NCBI GenBank assembly: GCA_003952965.2
Contig: CM025853.1
Span: forward strand, 1,213,692 to 1,277,691
Direction: 5' to 3'
DNA: 64,000 bases
Source of the DNA: Morella rubra
Taxonomy: Eukaryota > Streptophyta > Magnoliopsida > Fagales > Myricaceae
Part shown: positions 55,725 through 64,000 of the stretch, one piece after another
How positions within the stretch are numbered: position 1 is the stretch's first letter
Layout: every line of letters begins with the position of its first letter
Notes under the pieces: model-generated
Told to the model about the DNA's origin: nothing
Seen by the model: only the letters and a program-made list of their open reading frames with translations
Database searches by the model: none
Program-made: the position numbers and the translations under genes

Positions 55725-56184
55725 TTAGTTTCGGGGGGGTGTTGTTTTGTTAAAATGGGTAAGGTTTTGGTATGATTGTGAATATTTAGGTAGATTGGAG
55801 TTTATAAATTTTTGTATAAAGGGTAGTAAAAAGTAAAAAAGTATAAAGAAAGATTATTTGATATAATTGTTTAATAAAAAATTATTAGAATTAGGTAAAA
55901 AAGTATATATAGTGAATATTTTTTATATTTTTTTAAAGATATTAGAATTTGTATAAAAAGTTATTAAAAATTATGATTGATATTTATATATAATTTTATG
56001 AATATATTTCTATTCTAAAAAAATTATTAAAATGAACATGCCCTTACAAAGAAAATCACGTTAGGATGGACTCTATCCGTTAAGCGGGCTTCTAGGCCCA
56101 GTACGCGGATTCCACCATTGAAATAAATGTCATCAGCTTTTTATCCTTTAATTTTTTCTTTTTTTTTTTTTTCTTTTTTCCTTT

Positions 56185-56729
56185 CTTAAACTTTCTATTT
56201 TGGTCAGTTTGCTTTTCATGCAAAATACAAAATAACGTCGTCTTTTCAAAACGATCACAATTTGTTAAATGACTTTTTATAACTTGTACCACCCGAGATA
56301 TATATATCGTGCCTGCTTTTGTTAAGACGAGAAGCGTCATGAAATGTTTCTCGGGGGTCTTAGTTAAGTAACATGGATATATATTTGTTATAATTTTTAG
56401 GTCGATATTTAAGACAGTAAGTACCTAAACTGATCCTAATATATAAATTTTTAATATATGGTAGTATAAAAAATTCAGCCCCATGATCTCTGCCCTTACA
56501 AAGAAGCACTTATAGAGCAAAACCTCATATTCAAGAAATATGTATGTATATCTGTTGACTTAAACTTTCTATTTTGGTCAGTTTGCTTTTCATGCAAAAT
56601 ACAAAATAACGTCGTCTTTTCAAAACGATCACAATTTGTTAAATGACTTTTTATAACTTGTACCACCCGAGATATGTATACCGTGCCTGCTTTTGTTAAG
56701 ACGAGAAGCGTCATGAAATGTTTCTCGGG
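56185..56729. repeat. 171-bp direct repeats with 203-bp spacer, copy 2 only
   Basis: Bases 56185-56355 and 56559-56729 match except at about two positions, with 56356-56558 between them. Copy 1 has only one such segment (about 48163-48333). Its left flank resembles the first repeat's and its internal bases resemble the second. Copy 1 could therefore be the product of recombination between two repeats, or copy 2 may have gained one. The spacer shares a CCCTTACAAAGAA motif with the flank. Confidence 0.8.
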
Positions 56730-57336
56730 CACAAATTTTCTTTTTTATTCCCAATTATAAAAAAAAGGTCTAACCCACCAAGAGAGCTAGTTACCCTGCT
56801 GCCCAGCCGGGTAATCCTCATGGACGGTGGGTATAGTTTCAGCCCCACATCTCCGTGCATGGTTAGTTTAAGACTTGTCTAATGATAAGAGCATCAACCT
56901 AGACCTGTCCACTCGAATAGGTCCTCGTGGGTGAGGGGGCACAGTTTTGAGCCTTTTACCCTACATCTCTGTGCGTAGTTAGTTTAAGACTTATCTAATG
57001 ACAAAAACATCAACTCTACGCTCATGTAACTCGAATGTGGTAAGTTGAGTATATGGAAGATGACTTCCCAACCATTAGTCCAGCATCCCAATTAAAGATA
57101 AGAGCAACCAATTATGCAATTGACAAGGAATACGTGAGCCCAAAACTCACTGGCGCAATGGGGCCGGGGTCTCAAATTTCTGTGCATATGAGTAGTTCTC
57201 ATTACCTTCTACTTTGGGATATCTAAATGGAGGTCATGGTGGAAGAGCAACTTACAATCAACCGAAATGCCTATCCGTGAGGTTCCTCTATTTACAACAA
57301 GGGAAGAAAGAAGCAGCTTTAAATGGAAACAAAAAC

Positions 57337-60300
57337 TCATACCCAATTGCTTGAAAGTGAGAAATTATGGAATCTAAAGGAGAGTTCACCAGCCGTGTCT
57401 CGCTCAAGCCCAACCTCTGTTTTATCACCCACAGCTCTACTACTAGTAGGGACTTCAGCTGGCACAGGCTGTGTTTGATTCTCATTGGGTTGGGGTGTCG
57501 ATTCAACTTCCAGTGGTAAAGGCAGGACATGCGTTGTAGGAGCCCTAAAACTGCTGGCCGCGCTCGGACCAAACAACGCTCCATCCCACAGGAACACATG
57601 AATGAGAATGGGAACCTTGGCATGCCGGTGCAATGAGAGCTTCTGGCTGAGTGAAACCGTATCAAAACACCGAATTGCTCCCGTTGAAGAAACCATCCAT
57701 GGAAGGACCTTCTGTTTGCCAACTCTTGAGACCACCAGCAGCCTAGATGCATTTGTTGCTTCTTTGTACACTTTACGCAGCCCTGATCGGGTAGAAGGAG
57801 CATTTTCATCGCCATCCATAACCGATGAGATGAATATAAATCCCTGAGTCAATTAAAACAAATGATGAGAATGCCTAGAGACTATATAAATCCCACTACT
57901 ATAGAGGATGGTCAGGGCGTGGAGAGCAAATTAGAAAACCTCTTCTGTACGACTAATAGCAAACCCAAGCTTTGTATCCCCTTCTTTTAGCTTGATTTCA
58001 ATTGCATATTCTCCTCCGGGAGGAGCGTACCAGAGTCGAACTGCTTTAACAACACCAATGTCCACTCCATGGTAATCCTCAAAACCATATAGACTTGTAT
58101 TTGCAACATTAGACAAATCAGATAAGGACCCAGCATTCACTGTGGAAGAAGCTGTTTCTCCGGAGATCTGTGACAGGAGAAACATATATTCTAGTTGTTA
58201 CATGATATTAACAGATCATCAAAGACTGAATAGTTGGACTGAAAGGAATCAGAGATAACATGAACAGAGGGTGGCCAAGAAGGCAGAGCAAGAACACTGA
58301 AGAAAGGCCTTTCAATAGTTTTAACTGAGAAATCATGATACTTTCCTGTTAGGAATCTTTTGTTTTAGAACTGGTCTTGAAATTACCCTCATTGCTGCTT
58401 AGAAACTCGCTATGAAAAAAAATTGTCCATTCATTATATCACTCATCCTGCAGAGTTAATAGAGAAATTCATTTCTATGAAGCTGAAACCTACTTTCATT
58501 ATGTATCATTACCACAATATATGGTCTGAAGAAATGAAATCCCCTTAATCATCCCATAAAAAGTTAATTAGTGCAACTTGCGTATGTATCTCACTACAAG
58601 GACCAAAAGAGTTTTGATCGTATTGCTTTTTTTAGATTAGAAAGTTTACCTTGGTAAGCAGTGACTCAGTCTGGATGTTCATGAAGACTACAGGAACCCC
58701 AGAGGCCTGAGATGCAATAAGCCATGCATTTGCCCTGGCAAGGGTATCTTCCAAATCATTGTAGCGAGAAGCAACTTGATCTGAAGCTTTTGGAAGGAGA
58801 AGTAAAGAAAGAAAGCAGCTGGAATAGGGAACTGAGAGGAACTCCTGCATTCTCCTGTCCCATCGATATGCGACGTATCCATCTTGAAGGCGAGTATTGG
58901 ATAGCGCATTTACCATCCGAGCATTTCTTGAAGCTGCAAGCTAGAGCTTGTTATTTCACATTGCATGGAGAATCTTAAAACGGATAAAAGAAAAAGGAAA
59001 GTAAACAGGTAAGAGTAATTTAGTAAACTTTAGTTCTGATTCAGGTGCAGTCACCAGCCTCTGTGCTTCTTCTTTTTCCCCTTCAACATTAAGGCAACAA
59101 AACTAGTTCAAAAGAAAACCAAAAAGTAGACAATTCTACGTTTCAAGCATAGATTGTTTCCACACGCACAGCAAAATGGCAGAAATTGACTCTTGCACTG
59201 CAGCACCAACTGCTCATTGGAAGCTTGCTAAGACATTATCAATACAGGTGACTTGACCTTGACTTGAGAGCAAGCAGACAGGACGCTCTATTCAATACTT
59301 TTTGTGACATAAATGAATGGGGCTCAATTTTGTTTTGAAGTTTCTAAGAACACTTTCTACGTAGACTGTGTTTGTTTGTGAAAATTTTGAGGTGGTGGAA
59401 ATGTTGGAGTATTGGGGTTGGTGAAAAAGTAAAGATATTTTGTGGAGTTGGTGAAAAGTGAGGATAAAGAAGATTTGAGTGAATATTATAATAATAAAAA
59501 ATTGTTTGATGTAAAAAAAATTATTAATTTATAATTTTTTATAATATGCCCGAAATGTTGGATGCCCAACATTTCGGGCAACAAACGCTTTTAAATGGTA
59601 TTTTAATTAGGACTTGTTAAGCAACCAATGAGTCCCCATAATCTCAATGCCGGAAACCAAAAATTCACACTCAATTGTCAAAAGTAAAACCTGATCTCGA
59701 ACAGGACAAGCATAATGTATGAAAGCAGGTGAACAAAAACGGTTGTCGACAACCAAACGAGCATTAAGGTCAATAATTGGAAAGAGGTTGTCACGTGTTT
59801 CACAGTTTGGGGGACAAAGAGGCGCTTTCAGATTACAAACCAATTTTTGAAAAACAATATGAACACTAAAGGAAAAAGGAGGATTTTTAAGAAAAAGCTA
59901 GGCTTCAAGACTTTTTTTTATCTTATTTCGCTGGGAGCTAAAAGCCTTTTTCACTTATGGATTGGGCGGCTAGACTTCAAGTTATAAAAATCCCAAGTGG
60001 GCCAAATTGATGAGTGCTCGCTAAAAATTCAACTCAGTTGTCATAACCATGTCAAAATCAATGTCGAAAAAGCATCACCTGGAGCTCAGCTCATAAATCA
60101 ATCCAAGGGATACAGCTATTCCTCCAGATTCCATGAGTGGCAGTGTTTATGCACGTCGGGAGTATAGGTCTCATCTAGACAATACTTGAGACCATACTAA
60201 AAGGTGCACATAAGACGACAGGGGACCATTTATCTTTGGTTTCTGGAAATTTTGATGCAAGCTTAAATTATTTATAAAATTGATCTTAATAAAAACTCTG

Positions 60301-61113
60301 GGGAATCATATAAAACAAGTGCCACCAACTCCAAGACAGAAGTGGGTCTCATGTCAATTGGACAAAGTCCTGCTTAAATTATGGAACAAGCCAAATGCAT
60401 AAATATTAATCAGCATATTTCGGTCCCTAGATAATTTCACCACCTAATTCTTAAAATTTAAGCCGTATTTGAATTTGAAGTATTTATTTCAAAATAAAAG
60501 TACTATTAAGAATACCAGGATACTGACCAACCTATTAAAATCTAAATAATTTATTTAGAGGATCCTATACACCAATTACATTTCTAACCGCAAAATATAG
60601 CTTTATTCAATAGTAGTCTTCGTACGTGCAACACTCAACAAAGCGAATTGAAAAATCAAACTTGGCTCACCTTGGAGCTCGAGGCACTCCGACTCCGTCC
60701 GATCCAATAACCCGACGGTGTAATTCGGGTCGGCGATTGACCTGAGCATGTACTGCTTCTTCCCGGCGGAGTCGTTGGGCACGATGCAAGCCTGCAACTC
60801 TGCGATCTCGTCAACACCCCTCCGAATCCGAACGAGAATAGAGGTCTTCTCCTTCTTGAACGCATCGTGAAAAATCTTCTGGACGCCGCTCCTGCCGCTC
60901 TTGAACGGCGCCTTCCAAGAGGATGAACGAACCGGAGCTGCCGATTCGGGTCGAAGCAGAGTTGCCTATGCGGAGCTCCTCGACTATGTCGCCGGTCTGC
61001 AGAAAATCGCCGGTCCACTCGTCGGCTTTGGAGGACCCTTTGAGGCACTCGATGGAGAGAACCGTTGGCGAGGACCTTGGGTCGGAGATGGGCTGGACTC
61101 GGTCCATAGGCAT
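57337..61113 (-). CDS. conserved plant protein with PDZ-like stretch; exon 1 frame broken
   Basis: Exons: 60671-61113 (outside the duplication), 58650-58933, 57940-58167 and 57337-57843. I recognise the protein as a conserved plant family but know no name or function. Exon 1 encodes ECLKGSSKADEW, then LLQTGDIVEELRIGN-like sequence, KIFHDAFKKEKTSILVRIRRG and RSIADPNYTVGLLDRTES. Exons 2-4 add a helical DLEDTLARANAW region, MNIQTESLLTK, and a stretch resembling a PDZ fold (KLGFAISRTEEGFIFISSV). Exon 1 is 443 nt where intact splicing phase needs 442: one extra base near 60926 separates the two halves. In-frame sequence continues upstream of the ATG at 61113 to a GTG at 61158, where relatives may start. 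The gene is damaged or the sequence has an error. Exons 2-4 also occur in copy 1. Confidence 0.7.
59547..59580. repeat. perfect 15-bp hairpin, copy 2
   Basis: Same hairpin as at 51156-51189, here about 125 bp from the right breakpoint of the duplication and inside intron 1 of the PDZ-like gene. Confidence 0.8.
59708..60670. other. remaining part of intron 1 of the PDZ-like gene
   Basis: Unique sequence between the right duplication edge and exon 1. No gene or transposon was recognised in it. Confidence 0.6.
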
Positions 61114-61158
61114 TAAGCTTTTAGGGCCCACTTCAACTAAAACTCCAACCGAACCCAC

Positions 61159-63391
61159 ACCTCATTACTTATAGCAGAGCCACCAAGCTGGGGAAGAGAC
61201 TAGAGAGAGAGAGAGATGGAGAGCAAAGTGAAAGAACTTTCAGAGGCTAATGAATTTTCTGGGATTTTCTTTGGAATTGTACAGGGGAGGGGTTTTATTG
61301 GTGAAAAATCCTTATCATGATCCTAATTATAATTTTCTGAGATTCTCCATAGTCAATAAAGAAATTATGATTGTTATCTTAATGTAGGCCCACTTGCTAA
61401 GAAAATGTAAACGCGGTTCTCAAAACATGCTACTTGACCTTGACTTGAGAGAATGAAGACAAAGAGGCTCTATTCTCTTTGTTTTGAACTTTCTAACAAC
61501 AATTCCTGCATATAATTAAATTGTATTTTAATTAGGATAAGTAAATTAAGCTAGCTGTTATTTATGCCATTGAAAATTCATAGCTTACCTAGGATTAGCT
61601 TTTTATTATAAGAGAAATCCATAGAATATTTGGGCAATATGATATCATTACCACCTTCGAAATCTAGGGAAGTGATTATTTGCTACACACAATATTTGGG
61701 CAATATTATTTTGCTGCACAAAATTCGTTGAATACCAAATTTGGATAGACTTGATCCAGCTTGAAAACTGACTAGATTAAGAATGCAATAATAAGTCTTG
61801 TACACTTGAACCAATCTCATATCTCAAGTATCATTTAAATCAAGAATTTGCTCGCAAACACTAGAATTCGAACTCACACTCACCTATTGAATATAAGTCA
61901 TTTAAAAGTGAAAATTCATTCATTGCTGCACATTAGAATATCCGATAGTTTTGACTCCAATATTCCCATTTAAATCAAGAAGCTTTTCTCATCATATAGT
62001 TTTGGATCCTTAAAAAAAGGATCTAAAGTATTTTGGACTAAGAAACTTTATCCCTTTATTTTATCTGGGAAAAAAACGAGTTAGTTCCTAGAATCTGATC
62101 CAGATTCAACCGAATTAAAAAATAATAATAATTAAGGAGCTGTTTAAATTTTAAACCCAATTCCATATTGTGGCCTTGGCCTTTTCACATCCAATTCAAC
62201 ATGACTTGTCGCCTTGCTTCACATGTAGACATCACTTTTGGGATGACACATAACAAAGCCATTATCTTACCATCAAGAAGTAAAAAAAAAAAGATTCTAA
62301 ACGAGTGGCTAAAAAAATGATAAGAAATCAATTGAAAAGTCTCGTTATCGTTTTAGAAGCTCTCCTATCCCTATGATGCAAAGAATGCATGGAGAAGCGA
62401 AAGTTGACACCATCAAAAGAAGTACTTTTTATTGATCAAAGAAAAAAAAAAAATAAAACTTATGGAACAAATTTCAACCCTTTTTATATGCAAAGACAAC
62501 AGAACAGATAAGTAATATAGATAATCTTCCTAGATTCAAAAGTTTCTATCTGAATAAATTTATACTGAAAAAGGAACCCATTAAATCACTTGATCAAGGT
62601 AATCCAATTGCCCGAATATGATATTTTTACCTAAACATGACTACAAGAAGTGGGCCTGATTTAACAGTATGAATATTCTGCAGAACTCCAAAGTTGACGC
62701 ACGCTTTAAATATATAAATGCTGGTGAGCCCTCTTGATAGGAACCCACACTGGAAATGAGGTTGTCCATTAATAATTCAGGTTTTGACTTTACGGTGTGC
62801 TGGTTAAACAGTAAATAGAAGCTTCTGTAGGGGACACGAATATGTGTGGAACACGAACATTTGAACAGCAGACACTGATTCAAGAGATCTTCTATCCACA
62901 TTAAAGCATAAGTGGTTTATTAACCAACAAAAGCATTCGTTCCTCAGTTGAGAAGTAAAAAACAGAGGCTTCAGCTCTGAATTGTCAAATGTCAAGACAA
63001 AACGTCAAATAAGTTTGGTATGTGACTCGTGAGAATTAGAGACTCCGAACTTCAAATCGTGTGAAGTTTCTACTTGCACGTTTTGTATGAATAAGAAAAG
63101 AGACCTAAGAAGTGTAGAGGATTTATTAATGGTTACCAATAGCAACCATGTACAGGATATATCATTCACTAAGAAAAAAATGCAAGGGAATTCACCCTCT
63201 GTTTGGATACAAAGGAGAAATAACATGCTCTCCCCTAATTGGAGATTACAAAGACAACCTAAATAGTGGAACCGAATACCAGCAGGATAGCCCGAAACCA
63301 TCACATTTGAACTTTCATTTCAAAATCAGTGGGTGGAGTCTTCTGGACAACCCTCCCAGTGCAAAAATAGCTATGTTCAAAACCAAATAGT
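61159..63391. other. upstream region of the PDZ-like gene, no other gene seen
   Basis: A GA repeat lies at about 61202-61216, close to the gene and probably in its 5' untranslated region or promoter. The rest is AT-rich with short open frames that I cannot connect to any family. Confidence 0.5.
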
Positions 63392-63660
63392 GCGAGCAGA
63401 TGAATAGCTTGGTGGCATTTCGGTAGTGAGAGCCTGAGTAATGACACCTTGACTGCTTGGCTCATATACCATTGGCATTTCGGTAGACCATCTTGCCATA
63501 TTCTACATTTGGTCCACTATAACCACGTGTCCAACTTGAGAAATCATATCAGTTCTCAAAATCACTTCATTCATAGCCATGGTCTCCCCCAAAATTCGCA
63601 CCATTGATGTTTCCATGACCCTTATTGTTTTTTGCTGCAAGAACCACCAGATCATTAGAT
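63392..63660 (-). pseudogene. possible decayed glycine-rich RNA-binding (hnRNP-like) 3' end
   Basis: Minus-strand frames here give pieces such as NINGANFGGDHGYE and SSWTRGYSGPNVEYGK, then, in a neighbouring frame, YEPSSQGVITQALTTEMPPSY ahead of a stop. They resemble the low-complexity Gly/Ser/Tyr tails of plant musashi-like hnRNP proteins. In-frame stops and a frame change separate the pieces and no RNA-recognition motif is visible before the window ends. It may be a relic or only a chance resemblance. Confidence 0.2.
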
Positions 63661-64000
63661 CCAACCACATACTTGAGTAATGTAATAGCTTATTTTAATC
63701 AGACATGGAAAAAACAAAATGACCACAATCTTGGATCGATATTTGGTTTGGCGGAGAGTACATGTGATCCAATTGGCAAAGATATTTTTGGAATGTCTAC
63801 TAGAAACACAAAATTCAAATTGTCTCAATCATATAATGAGGGAGAATGATGGCAAAAATTTCAGCTTGCTTTGCTTTTCCCTAATATGAACTTCACCATT
63901 CACAACAGAAATTACAGAAATTTGTAGTGATGCTGAATGTCATACGAAATATCATTCAAACCAAACCAAATAGAAAAACAGAGTATCAAGGGGGCTTATA
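63661..64000. other. window end, no gene recognised
   Basis: AT-rich sequence with no supported coding frame. If the hnRNP-like remnant belongs to a longer gene, its upstream parts would lie here or beyond the window. Confidence 0.4.

Overview
This is nuclear DNA from a flowering plant, almost certainly a eudicot and possibly a woody one (the last point is inference). It has AT-rich intergenic DNA, GT-AG introns, plant-only gene families (CLE peptide, PSPG-box glycosyltransferase, IRKI-like DUF641 protein, plant H3.1) and fragments of plant transposons. The species cannot be named from the sequence.

Layout. 1-6.7 kb: no convincing gene, but two non-autonomous DNA transposons, a hAT-type element with a perfect 8-bp target duplication and a Mutator-like element with inverted ends of about 110 bp. 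6.7-7.3 kb (+): a three-exon CLE peptide gene of the CLV3/CLE40 type. 8.4-12.2 kb (+): a six-exon JMJ30/JMJD5-type JmjC oxygenase with an exact evening element upstream. 13.9-15.4 kb (-): an intronless UGT92-like glycosyltransferase. 19.9-22.4 kb (-): an IRKI-like DUF641 gene whose C-terminal coding region is disrupted by a frame change and a copied 43-bp segment. 25.1-25.7 kb: repeat debris with an RNase H fragment. 28.8-29.2 kb (+): histone H3.1. 31.0-46.1 kb (-): a WD40-repeat gene with at least 16 exons and nested LTR-element remains in one intron.

43.3-59.7 kb is a recent direct tandem duplication (copy 1 43255-51317, copy 2 51318-59707) with 5 bp of breakpoint microhomology (AGGAC). Each unit holds, on the minus strand, exons 1-5 of the WD40 gene, a complete H3.1 gene, and exons 2-4 of a conserved plant gene of unknown function with a PDZ-like stretch. 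Both breakpoints fall in introns. Both parental genes therefore keep their full exon sets at the outer edges. The middle junction makes a new gene, with the WD40 promoter and exons 1-5 followed by exons 2-4 of the PDZ-like gene. Both interrupted introns are phase 1, so splicing across the junction gives an open 444-codon reading frame. This in-frame chimera (54140 to 48941, minus) is the most interesting object in the window. The main alternative is a false duplication made by joining two haplotypes in assembly.

The PDZ-like gene's own first exon, outside the duplication at 60.7-61.1 kb, carries a one-base frame change and has GTG where an upstream start codon might be expected. Its single complete exon set may thus be damaged, or this may be sequence error. 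The three H3.1 genes share TATA boxes and long conserved promoter blocks. The WD40 gene (and hence the chimera) has an exact E2F-type site and site II motifs upstream, so the H3.1-WD40 cluster looks set up for expression in dividing cells (inference).
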